This document shows, one piece after another, positions 11,622 through 23,149 of a DNA stretch of 64,000 nt. Made by a program: the position numbers and the translations under genes. This DNA comes from Symbiodinium sp. CCMP2592. Its lineage: Eukaryota > Sar > Dinophyceae > Suessiales > Symbiodiniaceae. Below the pieces are notes generated by a model. The model made no database searches. It was not told where the DNA came from and saw only the letters and a list, made by a program, of their open reading frames with translations. Position 1 is the stretch's first letter, and each line of letters starts with the position of its first letter. The stretch covers positions 558,001 to 622,000 of the forward strand of contig CAJNDT010006024.1 of assembly GCA_905221615.1 (NCBI GenBank), given 5' to 3'.

Positions 11622-13017
11622 GGCTCAACTCTCAAGCGACACCTCCAGTGAATTAGGCACACGGTCTTGAGCGGGAGGAGGGGTAGTACTCCTGCAGAGT
11701 TCGCTTGCTTGCTGCGCCATGGCGCCTTCTAGCAGTGGCGGCTGCTGTCCCTGGTTGTCAGGATTGCATCAGCTGCTTGGCGATGGTTTCCAGATTTGGC
11801 GAAAAGGCACGGGCGACGGGGATCCTCACTGCCGGGGGGACCCAGACCAGCTGGCAGATGCTGAGGGCGGCATGGCCAGCAAATACTTTGACGAAGCAGG
11901 GTGCGTGATGACTGGGAGTGCGAAGCAACAGCCCATTTTGGCCTTTGGGAACAGCCGTCGAAGCATGGCTGACATGGCTGGTGAGCGTCTTTGCTGGACC
12001 AGCCGACAGCGTTCAGATGATGAGGACAGATCGACAGCAGTGGCAGGTGCGAGCCCAGGGCCGGCAGAGGGGTCTTCTCTTTCAGCCCGTTTCGCCAGTG
12101 GTTTTGGCACCAACCAGCCTGACAGCAGCGGAGCGGCTTTGTGGTTTCGAGCAGCTTCGCGACATTCAACACCATGGTGGTTCAGGCAGGGGCCGGGCAC
12201 CAGTTCGACAAGGGCATTGTGGGCGGCGGGTTCGAAGACGCACCGGCCACTACAATGGGCGGCGAGACACGTGGGATTCCCATTCCTGTCTCCGTCCTCC
12301 TCGCCGCCTGAGACGCGGCAAGGTGCGGCGAATCGTGACCAGGCAGCAGCGGCGCCGATCTGGTTGTGGGATTTGTGATGGCCGAGCGGGCGATGTGCTT
12401 GGGCAACACCCACTCTACATGACTTTGGGGGCTGATGGCGCTCTGCCGGTGCGGGGCCCTCTTCGTGGGCCTGACTTTGGTACGACTCCGAGCTCCTCGT
12501 TTTCAGACGCTCGGCTTGAGTGTAGGCCCGGGGCGTGCCGTCAGGGTTCACTTCGGAGGGGGATTGCTGTGTCGTGGGACCGGACCCGAGGACCGAGAAC
12601 AGTGATCAGAAGAAAGGTGAAACAACGGGACCGGACCCCAGGACCGAGAGCAGTGACAAAAAACGTTGAACAAGATCCCAAAGAGGACCAAGAGCAGGGT
12701 CGGGACCCTGCCCATGGCACCCGGAGTGCCTACCATAGCTCCGATGGGCTCCCCAGGGATCATGTTGCGCCCGTGCCGTCAGCCATGGATGGTGCGATGC
12801 CAGAGGTGCCAGCTGCTGCGTTTCAGCACGAAGAAAACGACGGGATGATCGACAGTTCGGGGTCGACTTTCTTGGGAGGAGCTGCCAGCTGCTTCTATTT
12901 CCATTTTGACTTCTACCTCTGGAGACGCTCAGCGCGCAATTGCCCAAGTTGGTCGAGTTGCACCGAAAGGGCCGAGTACATCCACTGGGGCAGCGCTGCG
13001 GAGCGGACTGGTGCTGA

Positions 13018-13895
13018 TTGCAGGGCAAGGGCGACGATGATGCGATGCAGCGTCCTGCTAAGCCTGGAAAAAGTAGCGGAGCCGCTGCTCGTGAGAAGCA
13101 GCAGCCTCTAGCCAGGGAGGCAGACGAAGGCGAGTGGAGGCTCGTCGAGCGGAAAGCGACCGGAAAGGACTTCGTTCTTAGACAGCAGGTTTGGGATGCG
13201 CCCCTGATCTTGTATGGTGAGGTGTCGGCTGCACTTGACAAGATCAAGCAGGACGAGGTTTTCAGGGCAGCTGTTCGTTGCGATCCGAGTCAAAGGACTT
13301 TGTTGCAGAGGGTTTTGCAAGGTTCCAGCCGAAAGCACAGTGTTCTTGCCGTCACCATCAGCAAAGAGGACGACCAGGATCCCAAGACCCAGCAAGGGGT
13401 GCCCGGCAAGCAAGGGGACGCCCTGGTTTTCCGTGCTGCCACGGTTGTCAAGTTGACTTCTCCAGAGCAGTGCGCGCCGCAGCCGAAGGGCATGCAGCAG
13501 GCAGCGGTCAAGCTTGTGAAGAAGCCCACGGAAGTGCTGGTGGTCAGGGTCAGCAAAAACTTTGCCACCAAGGAGCTTTGGGATGCCTTTACCACAAGCC
13601 CTCAACGCAGTGTCCAACAATGGCTGGCCGACAGGCACGTGAACGCATTGGACTCTTTCTCGTGGAAAGATGAAAAGGGCGACAGCCATGGCCACCAATT
13701 GTATGGACTTGTCCGCCTTTTGCAGCCCGAAGCACTTGCGATTCTGGGCTCGTCTGGACAGGATGGAGTGTTCTTGGATCCCACTAAGTCGATGGGCGTC
13801 TCGGGCCGCATCACTTGGGTGGAGCGGAGCTCCAAAAATGAAAGCCACGGCGACTATCACGCCAGAGCCATCAAATTTGGTTTCCGTCGATCCTG
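13018..13895 (+). pseudogene. Retrotransposon ORF1-like segment
   Basis: The open frame reads a basic, hydrophilic protein of about 290 residues with Lys/Gln-rich linkers (for example VLVVRVSKNFATKELWDAF) but no recognised fold. At about 13860-13895 the sense frame shifts to the next, which continues towards the OTU domain, so one indel lies here. By position it corresponds to the nucleic-acid-binding/linker part of the element. Confidence 0.55.
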
Positions 13896-14760
13896 AACAG
13901 GCGAAGGTGATCCTCGAGAGGTACTTTGCCGATGTGACGATGATGCGTGCCAGAGGCTTTAAGGGGGAGAGGACCTTCTTCTTCAAGGCGGCTCATCCCA
14001 GCGACCCTAACAGCGATTTGGTTCCCATCAATTTGGACACTGGCGACGGCGTGATCACCACGTGGGCTCGGGTTGCACCGCCGAGGACTGAAAAGTTCAA
14101 GCAGCGGCAGCTGCCCACCACGGCTCTGCCCTTGGAGCAGAAGCAGACTTTTAGGGCGGCGAACCCCGTTGCTGTTCCAGCTGCGTCGGCCGCTGATGCC
14201 GACGACTTGGAAGCCCAGGACGGCGCTGGAGCCGATCAAGCTGACAAGGATGGCAAGAGCCGGGACAAGCCGGCCGAGGATGCTCCCGCTGCGAAGTGCG
14301 TTGCAGTCGCGCCGGAGGTGCGGCCGATCCCGAAGGGCCTTCGCAAGGAGGCCCAGCCCAGAGACGGCGCCTGTGGGTTCCACTGCTTTTCGTCAGGACT
14401 CAAGATCATCAGCAAGGGAAAGCTCGAGAAGCACCCGAGAATCTTGAGAGCCGAATGCACCGAACATATGCAGAAGCACTCCGACGAGTACAAGGCGGCA
14501 TGGGACAGCAAGGGCCTTGACGGAAGGGTTCTTGACTCGTGGGACACTTACATCACTGAGATGAGCTCCGAAAGTGCGTACATTATAGCGACCTCGAGCT
14601 GAAGGCGATGGCGAGGCTCTACGACGTCAAAGTGGTCCTGGTGCCAGAGATGGCATGCTTCCCGCCTGTGGTCTTCCACTCAGGCCAGAAGTCTCCGAAG
14701 CGGCGCTTGATCCTCTGGTACTCAGGTCGTCACCTTGACTTGTTGCTGGTGGAGGATGGC
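13896..14760 (+). pseudogene. Retrotransposon OTU-type cysteine protease segment
   Basis: The sequence RDGACGFHCF (about 14360-14388) matches the OTU nucleophile block DGxC followed by an aromatic. Then come a helical stretch (ECTEHMQKHSDEY) and, after a frame change near 14575, LELKAMARLYDVKVVLVPE and YSGRHLDLLL, which supplies the catalytic His. OTU proteases remove ubiquitin-like modifiers; the role in retrotransposons is unknown. The domain is split between two frames and so is dead in this copy. Confidence 0.7.
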
Positions 14761-15835
14761 AAGAAGATTCCCAAGGAGATCGCCGAGGTCACCGCCACGA
14801 TTAACTTCGAGCTGCGGGTGGGTGGTGAATCTTCGTCGGCATCTGGATCTTGGGGACCACGAACGGTGCTCACGCAGGACCGTGGTTCTTCGTGCTCGTG
14901 GCAGTCGCCGGCGGGCACAGTTTGGACCAAGCGTTCAGGCGCAGCTGCTGCTGGGCCTGCTACTTCCGGTGGCCTGCGCGCTAAGGCCACCGCGTCTCAA
15001 GGCGCTGAGACCCTGGACGAGGTTGCTCCCGAGCCCAAGGCGTCCGCCCGTCGTGTCTTCAACTGGCAGCAACACGGTCGTAAGGTTCCTAAGTATTTCA
15101 GGTGTGGGCTCTGCCCGTACGTCGTCGCCGTCAAGGATGCTAAGGAGCTGTGTTGGAAACGCAGCAACCGCTGCAGGCGATTCCACAACGGCGAGTGGAT
15201 ATCGCAAGAGGACCGGCGAGTACATCACCCCCATCAAAGGCCCTCGTGCACATTATGCTTGTCCTTTTCCCCTTTGCCCTTACGGTTTGGCCAACAAGCT
15301 CCGATCGGCGCTGACAGCCACTACGGTGCTCTTGGCGAAGAGGCGCCGCCGGGAGGAGCACCATCCGAGGATCACTCCGGCCAAGTGGAATCAGCTTTGT
15401 GTTCCTCGTGGCCAACGGCGTGCAGCGCAAAGAATCACCAAATTCAACTGCAGTGTGGCCAAGAACCTCGCGGAGGACGTGAAGAGGCAGGCTGAGGGAT
15501 TTCGCAGGTTCACGTGGCCAGTTCGCAAGTATGCTAAGGGGACCGCTCAGATCACGGGAGTCAAGTTTCGCTCTGCTTGGTCGTGCACTCGTTGTGGTCG
15601 TTGTTTTGGTTGTCGCACAGCGCTGCCAGCTCACCGCAAGACCTCACGACACCATCCCAACCCGTGCTCTAGGGATCGAGTCCGGAGGGTGCGCAAAACT
15701 CACTTGACCCACCTTGCTCGGCTGGAGAAGTGGTGCCATCGTGATCACAGCCGTCACGGCTTTCAGAAGGAGTCGCTCGACAGCATTTTTCAGGAGGCAC
15801 GGGCGGTCATCGGAGGTGAGTACGTGCAACCATGA
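14735..15835 (+). pseudogene. Retrotransposon zinc-finger segment
   Basis: Frames in this part carry spaced Cys pairs: FRCGLCPY near 15100, and CTRCGRCFGCRTALPAHRKT with His residues near 15583-15652, which fits a C2H2-like finger. The region is Arg/Lys-rich, as expected for nucleic acid binding ahead of the endonuclease. It overlaps the end of the OTU frame, another sign of an indel. Confidence 0.5.
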
Positions 15836-16608
15836 CTGCGGCTAGGTCAAGGGAGGACAGCAATAGCACTCTCAATGTTGATAGGGCTGGTGCTTCAAAG
15901 TTTTCCGAGACCAGGAGTTTCATGGAACATTTTCAGGCAGATGCCTTCTCTTTGCAACAGCTCGACATTGCCGATGTGGAGGTGGCGAGCTACACTACAG
16001 CGTGGAGGCAGACTGGGGCTCAGATCATCCTCTCGAGGCCGGAGTCCCAAACGGGTCGACGTAGGGTGGGCTTGATCACAACTCTGCACGCTCGAGCTCT
16101 CCGGATGCCTCCTGAGTCTTTGGCTGCCACTCGTGTTGCAGCCGCCATCGTGCAGGTCCAGTCTGGTGGGCGGCCGGTGCCCCTGGTGCTTGGCGCCCTC
16201 TATGGTGTTTCGGAGGCCACGGACCAGGTGGTGCAGCAGTTTCTGGAGGTTGTGAGGCCCATGCGATGCATGTATGTGCTCTTCGGGGACTTCAACTGGC
16301 AACGGGGCGAGGCGGGGTTGATTGACTCGTTGTTGTCGACAGGGCGCCTTCGGTGCCTGGACGACGACTTTGCGGGGATCCTTCCTATAACACTTCCCCA
16401 ACAGGACGCGGAGGATTGACTTCGCCGTGGCCCACCCGGCAGTGGTGGCCAGTGCGAGGCTTGCCATTTTGATGGGCCGGCGGACCATGTTGCCGTCGGC
16501 TACACGCTTGACCTCGACCTCAATTTCTCCGGCCACCGACTTCTGCTTCGGGCTGCAGTGGCAGCGGAGTTAGATGAGGAGGCCATTGCCAACCGGTTTC
16601 AGCAATAA
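15832..16608 (+). pseudogene. Retrotransposon endonuclease (EEP/APE-like) segment
   Basis: The first frame (to 16419) has the middle of the exonuclease-endonuclease-phosphatase fold, including VLFGDFNW (the GDFN block). Further conserved pieces follow in other frames: RRIDFAVAHP near 16412-16441 and DGPADHVAVGYTLDL near 16471-16515, with the SDH-like His. At least two frameshifts therefore fall between 16380 and 16480. This domain would nick target DNA for target-primed reverse transcription. Confidence 0.75.
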
Positions 16609-16638
16609 GTTTGGAACGTAGGTGACTTTGAGCATTGT

Positions 16639-18403
16639 GTGCAACATGGCCAGATCGACGACGCATGGGGATGCCTTTCAGGCGCTGCTGAGCGGGCTCT
16701 CAGTGTCAGTCCTGGTACCTCGGGGCCCCGGGCTTTCGATCCCGTGCCGGTGCCTAATGAGGCCGAGTGCCGACGACTCCGGCGACCTCGGCAATCTCGC
16801 GGCCTAGGTGGGTTACGGCGCCTCCTTCGACGACTACGCCAGCTTGAGATGGAGCCCGAGGACCAGTGTCTCCGTAGATCCATCAAGGCCTCTCTGGTGG
16901 ACTTGCGCGAGCTAGTGCCCGCGCTGCCTTATTTCCCTGGGAGGCTGGAGGCGAGGTGGCTTAGCTTGTTCAGCAATACGAGACCCAGGAGTCTGAGGCC
17001 AGATTGGATGCGTGGCGCAACACCGACAAGTCCTACACGAAGAGTTGTGCATGGGTCAAACGGAAGGCCGATGAGGCACAAGCGTGTTTCGGGCAGCCTA
17101 CGGAGCTCAGGGAGGCTGTGGCTACACATCCGATTCAGATTCTTCGTGAACAGAGTGCAGTGTGGAGTGCTTTGTGGACACGTTCCCGGGAGGCACCATT
17201 CGATCCTGGACCTCTTCGTCAGGTGCTTTCGGAGTTGCCTCGGCCTCTTGACACCCAGGTCGACCTTCAGGTTTCAGCGGAGGGGTTGTGCAAGGCGACA
17301 CAACGCATGCTGAAGAAAGCATGCGGCAGTGATGGCTGGGAGGCTCGCGACCTCCTGCGTTTGCCGCCAAGCTTCTGGGAGGCCACCCCCACTTTGTGGA
17401 ATCGGGCTCTTGAGATTGGCGTGCTGCCATCATCATGGACTTCAGCTTTGGTGGTCTTGCTGCCTAAGGCCGACGGTCGCACGAGGCCGGTGGGTCTCCT
17501 TTCCATTCTGTGGAGAGCTGGCGCACGGTGCCTTGTCAAGCAACTGCGAGGCTGGGTCGGGTCATGGACCACGGCCCAAGCCATGGGAGGCATCGCTGGT
17601 GTGGGGATTGCCGACACACACCTCCGTTTGATGGGCGCACATCGGCGCGGCTGTCGCGCCTTCGTGAAGCAAGATTTGTCTCATTTCTTTCGCTGACGTT
17701 GGACGTTCTGCTCCCATTGATGGAACACTACAAGGCGCCGGCAGCGTTGTGCAGGCTGGTGGAAGCCATGTACTGCGACTCGCGGCGACTCTTCAAAGTG
17801 GAGCAGTTCACTTCTTCGGGCTTCATCACGGCAAACCGTGGAGTGGTTCAGGGGTGTCCTTTGAGTCCTGTCCTCTCCTTGTTGGTCGGTCAAGCATGGG
17901 TTTCGTACAGTGTTCTTCAGACGCCGGAGATCCAGTCGCTAGTGTACATCGATGACAGGCTGTTGTGGCCCGTGTCGTGGACTCGCCGCGCCGAGGCGGC
18001 GATGCACAATGTGTTGCAGCGGTCCGACTACTTCGATGCTGCCATGGGCCTCCAGTGCAAGCCTGAAAAGTGCGCGCTGGCGCACCACGCTCAGTCTACT
18101 GAGCTGGTTCCATTGATGCAGGAGCGCGGCTACCCTTGTGGCAACACTCTCGAGTTCCTTGGCATTCAGTTTGACCTCACGACGCTTCAGTGCGTCCCAC
18201 TCAAGCTGAATCTGGAGAAGGTCAAATGGCGCCTTCGGTACCTGCGACGCGCGGGCGTGACCTTGACACTCCAGAAGCTGCTCCTGTCTTGTCTGGTTTC
18301 GTCTGCTTTGTTCTGGGCAGGTGGGGTGGCCAAGCCCTCGATCGGACGGAGCTGTACTTTTTCTTGCAAGGGAGTTTTCTTAGGGAGGCCCCCAAAGTCT
18401 TGA
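16639..18403 (+). pseudogene. Retrotransposon reverse transcriptase segment
   Basis: Fingers and palm motifs appear in order over three frames: LVVLLPKADGRTRPVGLLS (motifs 1-2), FVKQDLSHFF (motif A Asp), a frame change near 17695, RGVVQGCPLSPVLSLL (motif B), LVYIDDRLLW (motif C, YIDD in place of the common YADD) and LEFLGIQFD. The thumb-like region follows to about 18400. It is clearly a non-LTR RT but is broken near 16990-17010 and 17690-17700. Confidence 0.85.
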
Positions 18404-19115
18404 TTCATGAGCTGATGGGTTGGAGGTCCGAACCGCAGTTTGCTTGTGACATCGCCGCTTTTCAGGCTGTGACGCGCCATCTCTCTCGCACGCCTGAGTG
18501 GAGAGACCAGGTGCCGTTGACTGAGGCGTTTGACAACTGGCAGGACGTGCTTCCCCTGGCGGTGCAGGCAGCGGCGAGGTGCGGTTGGCAAGTTGTTCGG
18601 CATGGACGGGCACTGCAACGAGTTGATGACCAAGGCAGGCTGAGGACCTTTGAGTTCGGCTGGGAGTCCATCGAGGTGCTCGAAGACTGGCTCCGCATGA
18701 AATATCGGCGCAGGTATATGACTCGATGTGGCAGGGTGCAGAACAGCTAAAGTCTTTGGCAGTGCTCCTTCTCTGCCGCAGCGGCGGGCTGCCGCGGCTA
18801 CCGGCGGCACCGTGTGGCATTGGACGGCTGGCAGCAAGCTTGAGCAAGGGGACCCTCGGGTTGTGGGCAGTGGGCTCCCTCGCAGGCCCACCTCACGTGG
18901 ACGTGCGAGTCCACAGCCGTGTGTAGAGCTGGAGTTCAACCACCAAAGCACCGGGCCGAGGAACGTCTCTTTGCCCGTGGGCTGCCGCAATGGCCACCAG
19001 CTCCACTTTCACTGGACGAGGAAGATTTCGTCGAGGGCATCGCTGAGGCTGTGGGTAGTGCGGCGGCCGAGTTTCGGGGGGTGCCTCGAGTTCCAGGACT
19101 TCTCGCCTCCAGAGG

Positions 19116-19730
19116 ATGGTGGCAGCGACGGATGGCTCGGCACGTGATGGAGTTGCCGGCTACAGCGTTGTGTTTCCTGGAGGACGTGGCGGAGGCACAG
19201 GTGATGGGAGCGAAGACCAGAGCTCGTTTCGTGCCGAGCTCAAGGCGCTCCTCATCCTCTTCCGGGCGGTTAGACTTGCTGGTGAGAGTGGGTTGTCACC
19301 ACGTGTGCTGTGGGTCGTCGTTGACTGCAAAGCGGCCCTCGATAGTCTCGCAAGTCCTGGCACGTGCAGTCTGCCTTTGCTGGCAGCTGCTGCTGCTGCT
19401 GACAACTTGAAGTTTCTGAAGCACGCCGGCTGGCAGGTCAGGCCCTTTTGGTGCCCGAGCCATGGTAAACGACTGGACTGGCGAGCCCCTCATCCTCTTC
19501 GCACAGACATGTGCAGACTCTTGAACGAGGCTGCAGATGGCGAGGCGAGGAGAGCCATGGAGCGTCGTCGTGCAAGTTCTCTGCGCAGCCGCTGGCACGC
19601 TGAAGCCGCACAGGTGTGTCAGTGGGAGGAGAAGGCCATCCTGGCCGCTGCCCATGCGGGCCAGGTCTACGGTGAAAGTGTCCTCAAGGAGACCCAACAA
19701 CTTCGTGCTGGTGCGGACGGTGGCGGATAG
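19116..19730 (+). pseudogene. Retrotransposon RNase H segment
   Basis: One open frame of about 200 codons carries the RNase H set: ATDGSARDGVAGYSVV (first Asp), FRAELKALL (Glu), VVVDCKAALDSL (Asp), WCPSHGK (His-containing loop) and NEAADGEA (last Asp). All catalytic residues are present, so this is the best-preserved part. It stops at 19728-19730. About 500 bp of 3' noncoding sequence follow before the right flank. RT and RNase H are joined by frames 18190-18750 and 18728-19147, which have no recognised fold. Confidence 0.8.
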
Positions 19731-20233
19731 CTGCCGGGACAACTTGGTGTTTCGCTGAAAACCTGCAATGAAGGGGCGACGTGCTTGTCCCCAAACATGT
19801 CGGCTGCTTCGTGTCTGACTGTCCTTCTGCGGTGGGGGCTGGGCTGGCGCTGGCTGTGGTTGGCTGGTGGGGAGCTTGGCATCTGCTGCAGGTCTGAACG
19901 CAACCTTTGTGAAGCGAGCACTCTCGACGGCTGAGCGGGGCGCTGTGGCGAGCCTCACTGAGTGCGAACGGCGAGGCCTACTGAGAGTGCTGTAGTACCT
20001 TTTTACCGTTGAACTTCTTAACCAGGGACTAGAAGTTTTGCAGCTGTGTATGCTGTCTGCGTGCCAGCTGCTGTAGCTCAAGTTTCGCTTGGGCGACGAA
20101 GGCCGTCACTCCACAGTAGAGCGTGCTTGTGACACGTGGCCGGAGTTTCACGAAGTGACCAGACAAGGACTCCTGGCCTGCGGTGCGTGCTTGCTGCGCG
20201 TGCCGAGGGGGTCGGGAGCGCTCAGTGAGTCGA

Positions 20234-20300
20234 GCCTTAATAATTATTAGACTAGGCCTTTGAAGCCCGGTAGTTATCTACAATTATAATAAGGAAACCT
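20234..20300. mobile_element. Family B element, right remnant at the LINE insertion
   Basis: Starts with the second copy of GCCTTAATAATTA (20234-20246), then continues the mirrored family B sequence to CAATTATAATAAGGAAACC. Confidence 0.6.
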
Positions 20301-20450
20301 TAAACCCTAAATCCCATAATATGGAAGCCCCCAAAATCTGAGCCTCCCAAGGCGGCGCAGGGCTCCCTGAGGGACCTCTGAGCCTCTTGGGCCTCACGCA
20401 GAGCCTGTCTTTCGCCGCAGCCTCGACTCTTTCCGGGAGTTTCCGGCTTT

Positions 20451-20541
20451 ACTTACCTTTTTTGTAGGGAATGGAAGAATGGTAGTAATTGGTGTCATAG
20501 TTGTACCCCATTCCTCCATTCTCTACAAACCAATGGTAAGT
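20451..20541. mobile_element. Family H hairpin element, copy 3
   Basis: Begins ACTTACCTTTTTTGTAGGG and ends CTCTACAAACCAATGGTAAG. The core is in the opposite orientation to copies 1 and 2. A short TTTAGGG-like stretch follows to 20585. Confidence 0.75.
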
Positions 20542-20828
20542 TTAGGGGTCTAGGGGTTTAAGGGTTGGGGTTTAGGGTTTAGGCGAGGGCTTTTCTTCTG
20601 CGCTGGGTCTCCTGTGATTTTGAGACTGGTGGAGCATGTTTATGAGTTTTGGGAAATTTCAGCCGTGGGATGTGCATGTGCATGTGTACGTATGCATCTA
20701 TGTGTGGGTGTGGGTATGTAAATGCCACATGTACGTAACTTTATGTGTACGTATGTGTATGTAGGTTGGTAGACTGGCAGGCAGGCATGTAGGTATACGT
20801 ATATGTATATATGTATATATGCATATGT

Positions 20829-21200
20829 AAAGATATATAGATATATAGATATATAGATATATAGATATATAGATATATAGATATATAGATATATAGATAT
20901 ATAGATATATAGATATATAGATATATAGATATATAGATATATAGATATATAGATATATAGATATATAGATATATAGATATATAGATATATAGATATATAG
21001 ATATATAGATATATAGATATATAGATATATAGATATATAGATATATAGATATATGGATATATAGGTATATAGGTATATAGGTATATATATATATAGAGAT
21101 ATATAGATATATAAAGATATATAGATATATAGATATATAGATTTATATAGATATATAGATATATAGATATATAGATAATAGATATATAGATAGATATATA
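20829..21200. repeat. AGATATAT octamer microsatellite
   Basis: Nearly perfect tandem AGATATAT over about 370 bp, degenerating to TA and TG repeats at both ends (20680-20828 and 21200-21440). The minus-strand Ile/Tyr frame is produced by the repeat. Confidence 0.97.
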
Positions 21201-21535
21201 TATATATATATCTGTACATACGTATGCACGTGGGTATGTATGTGTGTATATTGTAGATGTGTAGATGCATATACTAGGTGTGCATGATTGTGAATATAGG
21301 TGTTTAGAAATGTGCAGATGTGTACGGATTTGCAGAAGTGTGTGCCTATGTGCACATGTGTGTACTTATTATGTGTATATGCGTGTAACTTATGTGCCTG
21401 CATATGTGGATTGTGTGTGTATGTGTACATATATATATATAAACAGAAAATAAGATGGTGATAGAAGCTGGCAACGTCGCTGTGAATATGAGATCGTTTT
21501 GCAACCCTGAATTTGAAACCAGGTCAGTGCACTGG

Positions 21536-21741
21536 TGTTTGCCCTGGCCGGCTTTGTCAATGGCCTGGGTGAGGCCTCAAGGGCTGCGGGAGGTGTGGGG
21601 CTTGGGGTTCAGTGTGGAGGAATCTATTTGCAGTTTGTTTCAGAGAGCTTGGAGTTGCTCATGACTTGGAGTATGGCTTGCACGGCTCTCCGTAATTTTA
21701 TGTTGTCTGCCGTAGGTTGCGCAGTCTGGAAGTCGCACAGG
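21536..21741 (+). CDS. Possible exon, Gly-rich unknown protein
   Basis: The frame reads a hydrophobic and Gly-rich peptide (contains FVNGLGEASRAAGGVGLG). Composition is protein-like, but no domain or splice sites are certain. Confidence 0.2.
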
Positions 21742-22110
21742 TAAGAGTAGTAATAGTAGTCAGTAGCAGTAGCAGTGGTAGTAGTAGTAGTAGTAGAAGT
21801 AGCAAGAGCACCAGGAGTAGCAGTAGCTAGCAGTAGCAGTAGGAAAAGGAGGAAGTAGCGTCAGTGTTAGTAATAGTTTTAGTATTAGTACTCTTGTTAC
21901 TAGTACCATTGCTATCATCAGTAGTTAGTTGTCGTTATTGGTGCAGTTGCATCTGCAGTTCAAGTCGCAGTGGCAGTTGTAGGGTCAGTTGCAGTTACAG
22001 TTGCTGTTGTTGTTGTTGTTGCCGTTGCTGTTGGTCTTCTTTTTTTGTTGTTGTTTGCTATTGTCATTGTATTCGTCGTCTTTGCTGTCGTAGTTGTAGT
22101 TGTCGTGGTA
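21740..22110. repeat. AGT/GTT triplet-rich region
   Basis: Imperfect AGTAGC, TAG and GTTGTT triplets. No gene is taken from the Ser/Val frames. The stretch 22111-22670 holds short frames of unknown value. Confidence 0.8.
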
Positions 22111-22675
22111 CAAGCAGGAGCAACAGTCGCAGGAGTGAAGAAGCAGAGATGCTTTTCGGGAAAGCACGCTTACTTGGCCAACAAGACGATATTGAGTAGC
22201 ACATGGTCTAGCCAGTCTAGCCGTCGAGGGGTTTGCCCCAACGACATCTATCTGATTACCTGTAGGGTCCATGGCTCGGGGATCCACCAGACGTGTCCCA
22301 GAATGGCGACCTCTGACCTAAACTCAAAAGCAATGGACCGAGGAGAACCCGGTTCGTGGCATCAGTCTGGGAGCCTCGCCCGCGCAGCTTGAGCAAGTGG
22401 ATTCTCGGCTTCGGTGATGTCCTGGCATGCCGGATTGTCAACACTTCAACTGATGCAAGAAGAATGTGATCTTAAGCTTCAACGAATGTGCAGCATGCTT
22501 GTGTCGGTGTTCGGCTGAATCTGCTAGAGGACCTGCAACCCTGAACATCGCGCCAGTCAGGCATCCAAAAGCGGAAAGCTGCTGACAAAGGCCAATGAAG
22601 AGGCACCAGCATGTGGAATCGTTGTTGCTTCGTAGCTTCACCAGCGGTGCTGCTGCTGCTGCTGCTCCTGTTACG

Positions 22676-22746
22676 ACCCGCCATTACCGCAACAGCAACT
22701 GCCTGTACGTAATGTACCACTACGACTACGACTGCGACAACTGCTG

Positions 22747-22796
<50 letters not shown>

Positions 22797-22891
22797 GCTA
22801 CCACTACTGCTACCACTACTGCTACCACTACTACCACTACTATTACGACGACGACGACGACAACAACTGCTACTACTACTACTACTACTAT

Positions 22892-22977
<86 letters not shown>

Positions 22978-23060
22978 GCTGCCACCGCCCTTGCCCGACG
23001 ACTACGACGACTACTATGCTGCTGTTGCTGTTGCTGTTACTGCTGCTGTTTATGCTGCTG
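22676..23060. repeat. ACT / CTG triplet microsatellite
   Basis: Long TAC/ACT runs at about 22750-22940, then TGC/CTG runs to 23060. Frames in it read poly-Tyr, poly-Leu, poly-Ser or poly-Val. Confidence 0.95.
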
Positions 23061-23149
23061 CCGCTGCCGCCGCCGCTTTGCTACTGGCGGTTGGTACCAG
23101 CCGTCAACACATTGCATCAGCATTTGCCCTTGGCATGGTTTCTGCACCG

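Larger units (their letters stand above)
11622..20233 (+). mobile_element. Decayed non-LTR retrotransposon with OTU, EN, RT and RNase H
   Basis: An 8.6-kb unit. In order it encodes an ORF1-like region (about 11.7-13.9 kb), an OTU-type cysteine protease (about 14.3-14.75 kb), zinc-finger segments (15.1-15.66 kb), an apurinic-like endonuclease (15.8-16.6 kb), a reverse transcriptase (16.6-18.4 kb) and RNase H (19.1-19.73 kb). The frame changes at least eight times, so it cannot make an intact protein. No poly-A tail is seen. The 5' leader 11622-13017 holds two overlapping GC-rich frames of doubtful meaning. The 13-bp direct repeat at both ends marks the probable insertion. Some green-algal non-LTR elements are also reported to carry OTU-like proteases, but I did not assign a clade. 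Confidence 0.85.

Noticed and set aside
11826..12551. 240-codon minus-strand frame inside the retrotransposon
   Set aside because: GC-rich shadow frame opposite the element's coding sense; no domain.
12606..14986. Long minus-strand frames at 12606-13247 and 13108-13986
   Set aside because: Shadows of the plus-strand retrotransposon frames.
20698..21430. 190-codon minus-strand Ile/Tyr frame
   Set aside because: Translation of the AGATATAT microsatellite.
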